From JAVXAG01 sp040307645 (GTDB taxonomy: Bacteria; Bacillota; Clostridia; Peptostreptococcales; Anaerovoracaceae), in assembly GCA_040307645.1 (NCBI GenBank), contig JAWRJF010000088.1, positions 1 to 31,911 on the forward strand: a DNA stretch of 31,911 nucleotides. The letters run 5' to 3'. Positions 24,277 through 31,115 of this stretch are shown piece after piece. Position numbers and translations under genes: made by a program. How positions within the stretch are numbered: the first letter of the stretch is position 1; every line of letters starts with the position of its first letter. The notes under the pieces were generated by a model. That model did not search any database. It was not told where the DNA came from and worked only from the letters and a program-made list of their open reading frames with translations.

Positions 24277-24328
24277 TTGACATATGTTCAAAACGTGGTA
24301 GAATTATATCATAATAAACATATGCTCA
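24277..24328 (+). promoter_or_regulatory. Promoter of the NifX-ATPase operon with flanking direct repeats
   Basis: TTGACA (24277-24282) and TAGAAT (24299-24304) have a 16-base spacer. An 11-base near-identical direct repeat, ACATATGTTCA (24280-24290) and ACATATGCTCA (24318-24328), overlaps the -35 box and lies just past the predicted start. A hairpin CTCATA/TATGAG (24325-24340) follows. This is the geometry of a repressor operator pair; the DUF134 protein is the obvious candidate binder. Confidence 0.55.
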
Positions 24329-24369
24329 TAATGCTATGAGATGAATGGATGATGAAATGAGGGGAAAAT

Positions 24370-24735
24370 ATGAAAATAATAATACCGGTAAATGAAGACA
24401 AGGGTACAGTTTGTGTGTCTTTTGGAAGAACGCCATTATTCCTTATGGTGGATTTAGAAACTAAAGAGAGAGAATTTATTGTTAACCCGGCGGCAGATGC
24501 AGCGGGAGGTGCAGGGACTAAGGCGGCGCAGCTTATTGTAGATAAGAAAGCAGACGCTGTTTTGACTCCAAGATGTGGACAGAATGCCGCAATTGTTTTA
24601 GATGCAGCAGAAATAAAAATATATAAGACAACTTCAGAAGATGTTGAGAAAGAAATAGAAAAATTCAATCAAGGAAAGTTAGAAATACTAAGTGAAATTC
24701 ATGAAGGTTTTCATAACCATGGGTTTTCCAAATAG
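24370..24735 (+). CDS. NifX/NifB C-terminal-like iron-molybdenum cofactor-binding protein
   Basis: 121 aa with the RNase-H-like dinitrogenase FeMo-cofactor-binding fold: MKIIIPVNEDKGTVCVSFGR, FLMVDLETKEREFI, KAAQLIVDKKADAVLTPRCG, and DAAEIKIYKTTSEDVEKEIE. It is the MTH1175 type, which in Desulfovibrio includes the orange protein (ORP) carrying a Mo-Cu cluster. No nitrogenase genes are present, so a role in nitrogen fixation is unlikely. C-terminal HEGFHNHGF could bind a metal. First gene of a four-gene operon; GAGGGG precedes its ATG. Confidence 0.88.
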   Translation: MKIIIPVNEDKGTVCVSFGRTPLFLMVDLETKEREFIVNPAADAAGGAGTKAAQLIVDKKADAVLTPRCGQNAAIVLDAAEIKIYKTTSEDVEKEIEKFNQGKLEILSEIHEGFHNHGFSK

Positions 24736-24760
24736 ACTTTGACTTGAAAGGAATGATAAG

Positions 24761-25597
24761 ATGAAAATAGCTATTTTAAGTGGTAAAGGAGGAACCGGAA
24801 AAACCTTTGTAGCGGTAAATCTGGCAGCGGCCTTAGGAAAGAGCACCTATGTGGACTGTGATGTAGAGGAGCCAAATGGCAAATTGTTTTTTAAGCCAGA
24901 AATTATTGAAAAGAAGAAAGTAACCATAGATCTTCCTGCTTTTGATAAAGAAAAGTGTGTAGGATGCAGGGAGTGTGTAGATTTTTGCAGATTTAACGCA
25001 TTGGTTTTTATTAAAGACGCTCCGATTGTTTTTCCGGAGATTTGTCATCCCTGCGGAGGCTGTAAAATAGTTTGCAAGTATGATGCAGTATCTGAAGAGA
25101 AAAAAGAAGTTGGAGAAGTATTAGTTGGAAAGTCTGGAGCGACTCACTTTTTATCAGGGATAATGAATATAGGGGAAGCGTCGGGAGTGCCTGTTATTAA
25201 AGAGCTTTTAGGAAGCATACCTGATAATAGAAACACTGTTATCGATTGCCCTCCGGGAAGCGGCTGTATGGTAATGGAATCTATAAAGGATGTAGACTAC
25301 TGCATCTTGGTTGCAGAACCTACAGAGTTTGGTCGGCATAACCTGGAAATGGTACACCAGCTTGTAACTGTTTTTGAAAAGCCTTTAGGTATTGTTTTAA
25401 ATAAATGTACCGAAGAGGAAAATCCAAGTAAAGATTTTTGCCTAGAAAACAAGATTGATATTGTGGCAGAGATACCTTTTGATAAAGACTTGGGCAGGGA
25501 TAATTCTAATGGTGAGATAGTATACTATTCAAATGATAAAGCTAAAAGAATATTTAATGACTTAAGTGGAATAGTGGAAAAGAAGGTGTGCCAATGA
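24761..25597 (+). CDS. MinD-superfamily ATPase with inserted ferredoxin domain
   Basis: 278 aa. Deviant Walker A SGKGGTGKT (7-15) with the signature lysine of the MinD/Mrp/NifH class, then VDCDVEEPNG. After about residue 60 comes an inserted 2[4Fe-4S] ferredoxin: Cys66, 69, 72, 76 and Cys95, 98, 101, 105 (CVGCRECVDFC and CHPCGGCKIVC). The ATPase then resumes with IDCPPGSGC and ILVAEPTEFGRHNLE. These proteins are thought to couple ATP hydrolysis to electron or cluster transfer; in Desulfovibrio, close homologues belong to the ORP complex. It overlaps the second ATPase gene by four bases (ATGA), so the two are probably made in equal amounts as a heterodimer. Confidence 0.93.
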   Translation: MKIAILSGKGGTGKTFVAVNLAAALGKSTYVDCDVEEPNGKLFFKPEIIEKKKVTIDLPAFDKEKCVGCRECVDFCRFNALVFIKDAPIVFPEICHPCGGCKIVCKYDAVSEEKKEVGEVLVGKSGATHFLSGIMNIGEASGVPVIKELLGSIPDNRNTVIDCPPGSGCMVMESIKDVDYCILVAEPTEFGRHNLEMVHQLVTVFEKPLGIVLNKCTEEENPSKDFCLENKIDIVAEIPFDKDLGRDNSNGEIVYYSNDKAKRIFNDLSGIVEKKVCQ

Positions 25598-26463
25598 AAA
25601 AGCTTTTGATTTTAAGTGGAAAGGGTGGAACCGGTAAAACTACAGTGGCTTCTGCGTTGATTTATTTACTTAAATCAAAATCATATGCAGACTGTGATGT
25701 AGATGCCCCAAATCTTCATATTACAGTGCCTCCACAGGGGAAACCGGATAAAAGAGATTTTTACGGACTGCCTAAGGCCAGTATAAATTACACAAAATGC
25801 ACTCAGTGCGGCTTGTGCAAAGATAATTGTAATTTTGGTGCAATATCCTTAAAAGAAAAGATTATCATGGACCCTTATGCTTGTGAAGGTTGCGGAGTTT
25901 GCGCCTATGTTTGTCCGGTTCAGGCCATAACTATGGTAGAGGCTGTAAATGGAGAGGTTCTTGTATATAACGGAAGTTCAAACTTTGCAACTGCAAAATT
26001 AAAAATGGGAGCTGGGGCTTCGGGCAAGCTTGTAACCGAGGTGAAGAAAAGCATGAAGGATGTTGGAGAGGAAGAGATTTCTATAATTGATGGATCTCCC
26101 GGGATTGGATGTCCTGTTATTGCCTCCATCAGTGGGGTTGATATGGTTTTGATTGTAACAGAGCCTACGGTATCTGGAATCAGTGACTTACAGCGAATCC
26201 TAAAAACAGCAAAACATTTTAATGTAAAACATGCGGTATGCATAAATAAATATGATATCAATGAAGAGAACACTGAGAGAATAAAAAAGTTTTGCCAAGA
26301 AAATCAAACAGAGATTGTCGGGCTAATTCCTTTTGATCATAAGGCATCGGTGGCCATTAACAGCAGGAAAAGTATTGCCCAGATAGATTGTATCGCCGGC
26401 AGAGAACTCCAGAGTATTCTAAAAAACACTCTGGAAATAATGAATAAGTCAGAAAAAAATTAA
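25594..26463 (+). CDS. Second MinD-superfamily ATPase with inserted ferredoxin domain
   Basis: 289 aa, paralogue of the preceding product. Walker A SGKGGTGKT (8-16), ADCDVDAPN, then Cys69, 72, 75, 79 (CTQCGLCKDNC) and Cys97, 100, 103, 107 (CEGCGVCAYVC), followed by IDGSPGIGCPVIASISG and IVTEPTVSGISDLQR. The start is 25594, within the ATGA overlap, with AAGGTG upstream; an earlier GTG is inside the ribosome-binding site. Both proteins keep all eight cluster cysteines, so both are predicted functional. Confidence 0.93.
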   Translation: MKKLLILSGKGGTGKTTVASALIYLLKSKSYADCDVDAPNLHITVPPQGKPDKRDFYGLPKASINYTKCTQCGLCKDNCNFGAISLKEKIIMDPYACEGCGVCAYVCPVQAITMVEAVNGEVLVYNGSSNFATAKLKMGAGASGKLVTEVKKSMKDVGEEEISIIDGSPGIGCPVIASISGVDMVLIVTEPTVSGISDLQRILKTAKHFNVKHAVCINKYDINEENTERIKKFCQENQTEIVGLIPFDHKASVAINSRKSIAQIDCIAGRELQSILKNTLEIMNKSEKN

Positions 26464-26496
26464 AGTATAAATGAAAGATTATAGGAGGAAAAAATT

Positions 26497-26856
26497 ATGA
26501 AGATAGCAGTAGCAAGTGAAGGAAAGATGACAGCAGGACACTTTGGACATTGCCAGAATTTTAACATCTACGAGGTAGAGAATAAAGAAATAGTAAAAGA
26601 AGAGTCTATTCCTAACCCAGGCCATAAACCAGGATTTTTACCTAATTATTTATACGAATTAGGTGTTAATGTAATTATCTCCGGTGGTATGGGTGGCGGT
26701 GCCATTGATATTTTTAACGAGAGAGGTATCGAAGTTATCGTTGGTGCAGCAGGCGAAGCAAAGGGAAATGTATTGTCATATTTAGATGGAAAGCTTAAGT
26801 CAACTGGATCTGTATGTCACGAGCATCAGCATGCAGATGAATGTGGAAAGCACTAA
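26497..26856 (+). CDS. NifX-like protein with His/Cys-rich tail
   Basis: 119 aa, the same fold as the 24370 product: MKIAVASEGKMTAGHFGHCQ, FNIYEVENKEIVKEE, ELGVNVIISGGMGGGAIDIF, ERGIEVIVGAAGEAKGN. It differs by the GHFGHC motif near the start and a metal-binding tail, CHEHQHADECGKH (six His or Cys ligands among 13 residues). Relatives with HFGHC are the closest to ORP-type proteins. Last gene of the operon, 33 bases after the ATPase, with TAGGAGG before the ATG. Proposed to carry or store a metal cluster made or inserted with the two ATPases. Confidence 0.88.
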   Translation: MKIAVASEGKMTAGHFGHCQNFNIYEVENKEIVKEESIPNPGHKPGFLPNYLYELGVNVIISGGMGGGAIDIFNERGIEVIVGAAGEAKGNVLSYLDGKLKSTGSVCHEHQHADECGKH

Positions 26857-26870
26857 TAGGCAGTCGTCTA

Positions 26871-26899
26871 TTGATTTTGATTTATTAATGTGGTAAACT
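26871..26899 (+). promoter_or_regulatory. Promoter of the flavin-type oxidoreductase gene
   Basis: TTGATT (26871-26876) and TAAACT (26894-26899) are spaced 17 bases apart, giving a leader of about 108 bases before 27014. Confidence 0.45.
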
Positions 26900-26911
26900 G
26901 AAAAAAATAAT

Positions 26912-26976
26912 TTACCGCCGGGTAACGTCTTTTATTTGTTCCGTTAGGCCTTTGAAGGAATGGATAATAGACGTTA
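26912..26976 (+). promoter_or_regulatory. Structured leader upstream of the oxidoreductase
   Basis: TTACC (26912-26916) can pair with GGTAA (26921-26925), or TAACGTCT (26923-26930) with AGACGTTA (26969-26976), the two pairings sharing TAA. Within the long stem, TTCC and GGAA (about 26939-26960) form an inner hairpin. Such alternatives are typical of a leader switch. It fits no riboswitch class I can recognise. Confidence 0.3.
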
Positions 26977-27013
26977 TATTTTTATCACAGAAATAAAAGA
27001 AAGAGGTGACCAT

Positions 27014-27505
27014 ATGTTTCGAGAAATGCGTCGAATAAAACAAGTCTTATCAAAGGAAGATAGTGTAAAAGTTTTAGAAAATGGAACATCAGGAGTGTTG
27101 GCAGTACACGGGGATGATGGATATCCATATTCTGTACCTCTCAGCTACGTGTATCAGGAGGGAAAAGTATTCTTTCACTGTGCAAAAACAGGTCATAAGG
27201 TTGATGCTATCACTAGTAATGAAAAAGTATCCTTCTGTGTAATAGATAAAGATCAGATAGTACCGGAAGAGTACACTACTTACTTTAGGAGTGTAATTGT
27301 CTTTGGGAAAGCACATATTATTTCTGATCCAGTAGAAAAAAGACATGCCATCGAAAAAATTGCAGAAAGATATTCTCCTATGCAGGAAGAGGGAAGACTA
27401 AAGGTAATTGATAATCAATTTGATCAAGTATGTCTTATTGAACTTGACATTGAACATATGAGTGGAAAAGAAGCTATAGAGCTTGTGCGGGCAAAAGAAA
27501 AATGA
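27014..27505 (+). CDS. Pyridoxamine 5'-phosphate oxidase-family flavoprotein (NimA-like)
   Basis: 163 aa with the split-barrel FMN-binding fold: MRRIKQVLSKEDSVKVLENG, GVLAVHGDDGYPYSVPLSYV, VFFHCAKTGHKVDAITSNEK and VSFCVIDKDQIVPEEYTTYF, then RSVIVFGKAHII. GTSGVLAVxxxDGYPYxxPLxYVY, with FHxAxxGHK, is typical of the 5-nitroimidazole-reductase (NimA)-like branch in anaerobes. The start is 27014 because AGAGGTG lies six bases upstream; the earlier in-frame ATG at 26960 is inside the leader hairpin. Physiological substrate unknown; reductive detoxification or FMN binding is inferred. Confidence 0.85.
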   Translation: MFREMRRIKQVLSKEDSVKVLENGTSGVLAVHGDDGYPYSVPLSYVYQEGKVFFHCAKTGHKVDAITSNEKVSFCVIDKDQIVPEEYTTYFRSVIVFGKAHIISDPVEKRHAIEKIAERYSPMQEEGRLKVIDNQFDQVCLIELDIEHMSGKEAIELVRAKEK

Positions 27506-27712
27506 TCCTGAATACCAAATTCGAATTGAGAATATAGACGGAGAGTAATATTTTCGTTTATGTGACTTCAAACATCTCCCGAATGGTGAAAATGTACCCT
27601 GAGCAAAATGCAGAGTGCAGATGGCAGTGAATATGAGGCTGATATTTCTAAAAAAAAATATAACATTAACACATATTGTCAATAATCAGAACATTTTGTC
27701 AGTAAATAATTA

Positions 27713-27741
27713 TTGGAATATTCTCTCTATGGTGGTAGAAT
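27713..27741 (+). promoter_or_regulatory. Promoter of the 66-aa gene
   Basis: TTGGAA (27713-27718) and TAGAAT (27736-27741), spacer 17. Two TTGTCA copies lie just upstream (27676 and 27697 region). The gap between 27506 and 27712 otherwise shows only AT-rich sequence with no credible gene. Confidence 0.5.
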
Positions 27742-27774
27742 AAGTATTACAATAACGAAAAGAGGATAGACAAA

Positions 27775-27975
27775 ATGCATTTTGGAAAGAATTTAATTAG
27801 AGCCAGTAATGACAATATTTTGTACATGCCTGGATTTCAAAGCTGCAAATGTGTAGTAACAGAGCCGAACCTCATGCTTGAGGTCATTAGTCCCCACGGA
27901 TTTTCGATAAAGAATGCAGAAGGTTTTCTTAAATACTACAAGATAATTGAAGAAGGAAAAAAAATAGGTCTCTAA
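27775..27975 (+). CDS. Small unknown protein (66 aa)
   Basis: The product starts MHFGKNLIRASNDNILYMPG and contains FQSCKCVVTEP with a Cys-Lys-Cys pair, then a predicted strand (LMLEVISPHGFSI) and helix (NAEGFLKYYKIIEE). It has its own promoter, a GAGG site before the ATG and a terminator directly behind, so it is probably a real single-gene unit. No family is recognised; no signal or membrane segment. Confidence 0.55.
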   Translation: MHFGKNLIRASNDNILYMPGFQSCKCVVTEPNLMLEVISPHGFSIKNAEGFLKYYKIIEEGKKIGL

Positions 27976-27994
27976 TAAAGTCAAAATCATGTAA

Positions 27995-28033
27995 AATCTC
28001 ACAGTTACTTCTAGAAGTGATTGTGAGGTTTTT
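27995..28033 (+). terminator. Terminator after the 66-aa gene
   Basis: AATCTCACA pairs with TGTGAGGTT (one G-U pair), with an inner ACTTC/GAAGT stem, followed by a T run. Confidence 0.85.
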
Positions 28034-28042
28034 CATTTATTT

Positions 28043-28071
28043 TTGCTAAAGGCTGCTAAATGATATATAAT
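28043..28071 (+). promoter_or_regulatory. Promoter of the C_GCAxxG_C_C gene
   Basis: TTGCTA (28043-28048) and a perfect TATAAT (28066-28071) with a 17-base spacer, 25 bases before the ATG. Confidence 0.65.
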
Positions 28072-28095
28072 GAAAAAAATTGAAAGGAAAGATAT

Positions 28096-28563
28096 ATGAA
28101 CGAAGATAGGAAGTACGGAGATATAGCTGTAGCGCTTTTTGAAAAAGGATATAATTGTTCACAATCGGTTTTTTTAGCTTTTAGTGACATGTATGATATG
28201 GATGAGGAAACAGCTCTTAAAATCAGCTCATCTTTTGGTGGAGGAATGGGAAGGTTAAGGGAGGTTTGTGGTGCAGTAACCGGAATGTTTATGGTTGCCG
28301 GCATGATTTACGGATATGCTGACCCTGATGATAGAGAAGGGAAAAAGAACCACTATGAGAGAATCCAGGAATTGGCAAAAGAGTTTGAAAAAGAAAACGG
28401 GAATTTGATATGTAGGAATCTATTAGATCTAGAAGAAAAGAGACAAAGTCCGGTACCGGAACCTCGAACAAAGGAGTATTACAGGAAAAGGCCGTGTTCT
28501 CAACTTGTAAGGAATGCTGCGGAAATAATGGCGCAATTCATTGCGAACCAAAATTCTATATAG
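28096..28563 (+). CDS. C_GCAxxG_C_C family redox-type protein
   Basis: 155 aa. The Cys pattern gives the family name: NCSQSV near residue 22, VCGAVTGMFMVAG (GCAxxG box, here CGAVTG), ICRNLL, and RPCSQLV at the C-terminus. Mostly helical and cytoplasmic, about the usual 140-155 aa. The conserved cysteines suggest iron-sulfur or redox-active disulfide chemistry; biochemical role unestablished. AAAGGAAAG lies before the ATG. Confidence 0.85.
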   Translation: MNEDRKYGDIAVALFEKGYNCSQSVFLAFSDMYDMDEETALKISSSFGGGMGRLREVCGAVTGMFMVAGMIYGYADPDDREGKKNHYERIQELAKEFEKENGNLICRNLLDLEEKRQSPVPEPRTKEYYRKRPCSQLVRNAAEIMAQFIANQNSI

Positions 28564-28569
28564 TATAAT
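28541..28569 (+). promoter_or_regulatory. Promoter of the GMP synthase gene
   Basis: TTGCGA (28541-28546), inside the end of the preceding gene, and TATAAT (28564-28569) have a 17-base spacer, 33 bases before the ATG. No purine riboswitch is visible. Confidence 0.55.
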
Positions 28570-28602
28570 TTTCACATAAATAAAAATACAGGAGGCAAAG
28601 CC

Positions 28603-29826
28603 ATGAATAAAGAACTATTGTTAGTAGTTGACTTTGGGGCACATAATAATCAACAGGTGGCAAAAATAGCCAGACAGTCCAAAGTTTACTGTGAAGTGAA
28701 GCCAGATAGCCAGGATTTAGAAAAACTTAATCCTAAGGCAGTGATTGTGGTAGGTGATGATGAAGTTGATGCAGATCTATCAAAGGTGAAATCTTTAAAT
28801 GTACCTGTTTTAGAAAAGGGTAATTTAAAATCCGTCGAAGAAATTGAAAGTTTTATTAAAGTCTGTGGGTTCACATGTGATTGGACAGTGGATGCCTTTA
28901 TTGAAGATGCAGTTAAGCAGATTAGGGAAACTGTTGGAGATAAAAAAGTTTTATGTGCACTATCTGGAGGTGTTGACAGTTCGGTGTGTGCAGCTCTAGT
29001 TTATAAGGCTATTGGCAATCAGTTAACATGTATGTTTGTAAATCATGGACTTATGAGAAAAGGTGAGCCTGAACTAATAGATCAGATTTTTGGAAGACAG
29101 TTTGGAATGCCTCTTATTACAATAAATGCGGTAGATAGATTTTTAGAGAAACTAGATGGCGTAGATGAGCCTGAAAGAAAGCGTAAAATAATCGGCGAAG
29201 AGTTTATTAGGGTTTTTGAAGAGGAATCCAGGAAACTAGGTAAAATGGACTTTCTGGTTCAGGGTACCATATATCCTGACATAATCGAAAGTGTTTCTAA
29301 TAAGGGTGTAGTAAAATCCCATCATAATGTTGGTGGACTACCAGAAGACATAGACTTCCAGCTCCTTGAACCTGTAAAATGGTTATTTAAAGATGAAGTG
29401 AGAGCTGTTGGAGAGGCTCTAGGGCTCCCACATGAACAGGTTTGGAGACAACCATTCCCCGGCCCTGGCCTTGGAGTTAGGGTAGTTGGCGCAATAACTA
29501 GAGACAAATTGGAATTTGTTAGAGAATCCGATGCTATTTTAAGAGAGGAAATCGCAAAGGCTGGTCTTGATCAATCAATTTGGCAATATTTTACCGTTTG
29601 TCCCGGTTGTAAATCTGTAGGTGTAAAAGACGGTAAAAGAACTTATGAGCAGGCTATTGCAATAAGAGCAATTTTATCTAGCGACGCTATGAGTGCAGAT
29701 GTAGCCGAATTGCCATATCCACTTTTGAACAAAATTGCATGCAGGATAGTTGCTGAAGTCGACGGAGTAAACAGAGTTATGTACGATATAACTCCTAAAC
29801 CACCAGCAACAATTGAATGGGAATAG
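28603..29826 (+). CDS. guaA: GMP synthase with truncated glutaminase domain
   Basis: 407 aa against about 510-525 in normal GuaA. The ATP-pyrophosphatase and dimerisation domains are complete: PP-loop SGGVDSS (121-127), GTIYPDIIES, KSHHNVGGLPED, EPVKWLFKDEVRAVGEALGL, FPGPGLGVRV and the terminal YDITPKPPATIEWE. The N-terminal class-I glutamine amidotransferase is cut to about 85 residues: its first strand (LLLVVDFGAHNNQQVAKIAR) and NPKAVIVVGDDEVD remain. The segment with the nucleophile (G-x-C-x-G-x-Q) and the His/Glu pair is absent, with a clean in-frame join to FIKVCGFTCDWTVDAFI. Predicted to make GMP from XMP with free ammonia, or with a separate glutaminase not in this window. TACAGGAGG precedes the ATG. 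Confidence 0.93.
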   Translation: MNKELLLVVDFGAHNNQQVAKIARQSKVYCEVKPDSQDLEKLNPKAVIVVGDDEVDADLSKVKSLNVPVLEKGNLKSVEEIESFIKVCGFTCDWTVDAFIEDAVKQIRETVGDKKVLCALSGGVDSSVCAALVYKAIGNQLTCMFVNHGLMRKGEPELIDQIFGRQFGMPLITINAVDRFLEKLDGVDEPERKRKIIGEEFIRVFEEESRKLGKMDFLVQGTIYPDIIESVSNKGVVKSHHNVGGLPEDIDFQLLEPVKWLFKDEVRAVGEALGLPHEQVWRQPFPGPGLGVRVVGAITRDKLEFVRESDAILREEIAKAGLDQSIWQYFTVCPGCKSVGVKDGKRTYEQAIAIRAILSSDAMSADVAELPYPLLNKIACRIVAEVDGVNRVMYDITPKPPATIEWE

Positions 29827-29834
29827 TAAACAAA

Positions 29835-29877
29835 AGACCACAAACCCAGTATTCATGCGGGTTTGTGGTCTGTATTT
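29835..29877 (+). terminator. Terminator of guaA
   Basis: AGACCACAAACCC (29835-29847) pairs with GGGTTTGTGGTCT (29859-29871) over 13 bases, followed by GTATTTTTG. Confidence 0.92.
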
Positions 29878-29884
29878 TTGTGCG

Positions 29885-29904
29885 TTGATAACACTTTGAT
29901 AACA
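29885..29904 (+). repeat. Tandem 9-bp repeat at the edge of the integrative element
   Basis: TTGATAACA occurs at 29885-29893 and 29896-29904, one helical turn (11 bp) apart, directly beyond the guaA terminator. Tandem sites of this type near element ends commonly bind the arm-binding domain of tyrosine integrases. It probably marks the left boundary of the element that contains the genes from 29932 to 31818. Confidence 0.5.
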
Positions 29905-29931
29905 GAATTTATTTTTGAGGAGTAGTAGATT

Positions 29932-30486
29932 TTAATCTCTAACGCCCCAAATTATGTAGTCAATTTTCTTAGTCGGTGTAAGCCATTTGTAGTTAGGCAT
30001 TATTGAATCAAACAGTTTAATAGTTTGTTTCGCCTTATCCGTATTCAAAAACATGTCGTACCAATTTATAATTTTATCGTATAAATGAACACGATTTCTT
30101 AATTGTTCTACCTTGCTTTTACCGCTCAATTCCAAGCCAATATGATTAAGCACATAAACATCCCAAATGGGCATATTAGGATTTATTGTAGCAAGCATTT
30201 TGCTTGAAAAAGAATGTTCAATTTGTCCTGTTGTTCTATAGAGATGGTATATAATTTCCTCAAAAGAAATATTATTACGCAATTTGTTTTCCTCAAAATA
30301 TGTATAGTATGATTTTTGCCAGTCATCATTTCTTCTCACACGATAAAACCTATTGAACGTTTTTTGAAAATCTCTGTCCAAAGAAATATCTTTTTTATCA
30401 AAAGTCTGAATTATCTTTTCATAATCCTTAATATTTAATGCCTTAGAAACTAAATTTTCAACAAGGTTTTCGGTATCAATTTCCAT
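29932..30486 (-). CDS. Unknown helical protein on the integrative element
   Basis: 184 aa from the ATG at 30486 (AAGGGTG upstream); an in-frame ATG at 30510 is also possible. The product is predicted largely helical and soluble. Around the middle SFSSKMLATINPNMPIWDVY recalls the helical core seen in some helix-hairpin-helix DNA glycosylase-like proteins (S-F-x-x-K-x-L-x-x-x-x-P-x-x-x-P-I-x-D), but this is only a faint resemblance. It sits downstream of an XRE regulator on the minus strand, the usual place for accessory or defence cargo. Function unknown. Confidence 0.65.
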   Translation of the reverse strand: MEIDTENLVENLVSKALNIKDYEKIIQTFDKKDISLDRDFQKTFNRFYRVRRNDDWQKSYYTYFEENKLRNNISFEEIIYHLYRTTGQIEHSFSSKMLATINPNMPIWDVYVLNHIGLELSGKSKVEQLRNRVHLYDKIINWYDMFLNTDKAKQTIKLFDSIMPNYKWLTPTKKIDYIIWGVRD

Positions 30487-30538
30487 TACTGATTCACCCT
30501 TCCAATTCATCTTCCACTCATAATATTCCTTTTCTATT

Positions 30539-30563
30539 AGCTCTCCTTTTGGGGAGCTTTTTT
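30539..30563 (+). terminator. Plus-oriented terminator facing two minus-strand genes
   Basis: AGCTCTCC (30539-30546) pairs with GGGGAGCT (30551-30558), TTTT loop, then a T run on the plus strand. The nearby genes run on the minus strand, so it would stop antisense or read-through transcription. Confidence 0.55.
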
Positions 30564-30572
30564 CTTTTCTGC

Positions 30573-31004
30573 CTATATATTCTCACCCTTTTGCCAGTTA
30601 AGCAACCACTCTGTGTAGAGTTCTTCGGGAAGTTCATTGCTCATCATTTCAAGCCTTTTTTCTCTCCAAAGCTTAAAATGTTCCTCCATACCCTTGACTT
30701 TTATCTTGACAGTTCCGTCTTCTTCAATATCCAAATCTATGTTTGGGTACTCGTCCAAAGCCATAATAAGTTGTGTCATAGAGGTGTTGTCGGGTATGTC
30801 GGGAGTAGTTAAAACAGATGGTTGTACCTTTAAAATCTCTGCGAGTTTTAGAATACCGTCCTCTTTTGGAAAGCGAGTTCCCGCCTCGTATTGAGCAATT
30901 CGCACATCCGCTGTGGACTCTTTAAATCCCATAAGAATCCCGAGTTCTTTTTGTGTGTAACCTCTATACTGACGTATATCTTTTAGTGTGTTTCCGAAGT
31001 ACAT
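30573..31004 (-). CDS. XRE-family repressor of the integrative element
   Basis: 143 aa. N-terminal helix-turn-helix (about 4-60): NTLKDIRQYRGYTQKELGIL, then STADVRIAQYEAGTRFPKED. A C-terminal part (80-143) contains SMTQLIMALDEYPNIDLDIE and the tail LPEELYTEWLLNWQKGENI, a pattern shared with regulators of Tn916/Tn1549-type conjugative elements. The ATG at 31004 follows TAGGAGGAGTG; earlier in-frame ATG lacks a site. It is divergent from xis-int and likely represses them through CAAGTA half-sites in the shared promoter region. Confidence 0.85.
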   Translation of the reverse strand: MYFGNTLKDIRQYRGYTQKELGILMGFKESTADVRIAQYEAGTRFPKEDGILKLAEILKVQPSVLTTPDIPDNTSMTQLIMALDEYPNIDLDIEEDGTVKIKVKGMEEHFKLWREKRLEMMSNELPEELYTEWLLNWQKGENI

Positions 31005-31040
31005 AACACTCCTCCTATCGTTAAACATAATTGTATAGTT

Positions 31041-31115
31041 CAAGTATAGCACAAGTGAAATAGAATATTCAATAGCTAAAACAAAAAAGTTTAACTAAAT
31101 AGCCACAAGTACTTG
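31041..31115. promoter_or_regulatory. Candidate operator half-sites between divergent promoters
   Basis: CAAGTA at 31041-31046, CAAGTG at 31052-31057 and the palindrome CAAGTACTTG at 31106-31115. The first overlaps the -10 box of the repressor promoter and the last overlaps the -35 box of the xis promoter, as expected for an autoregulated switch. Confidence 0.4.
31043..31072 (-). promoter_or_regulatory. Promoter of the XRE repressor
   Basis: On the minus strand TTGAAT (31067-31072) and TATACT (31043-31048) with an 18-base spacer. Confidence 0.55.

Noticed and set aside
24309..24668. 119-aa minus-strand open frame opposite the NifX-like gene
   Set aside because: Shadow frame; composition typical of antisense reading, and the plus-strand gene is certain.
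25920..26273. 117-aa minus-strand open frame opposite the second ATPase
   Set aside because: Shadow frame inside a well-recognised gene.
26906..26960. ZTP (pfl) riboswitch, suggested by CCGCCGGGTAA
   Set aside because: Only that short string resembles the motif; the upstream stem and conserved bases are missing and the downstream gene is not in folate or purine metabolism.
27398..27682. 94-aa minus-strand frame after the NimA-like gene
   Set aside because: Half of it is antisense to that gene, and it has no ribosome-binding site or recognisable domain.
28603..28870. Frameshift or sequencing error as the cause of the short GMP synthase
   Set aside because: The frame is continuous on both sides of the missing segment, and about 100 codons are absent, not shifted.
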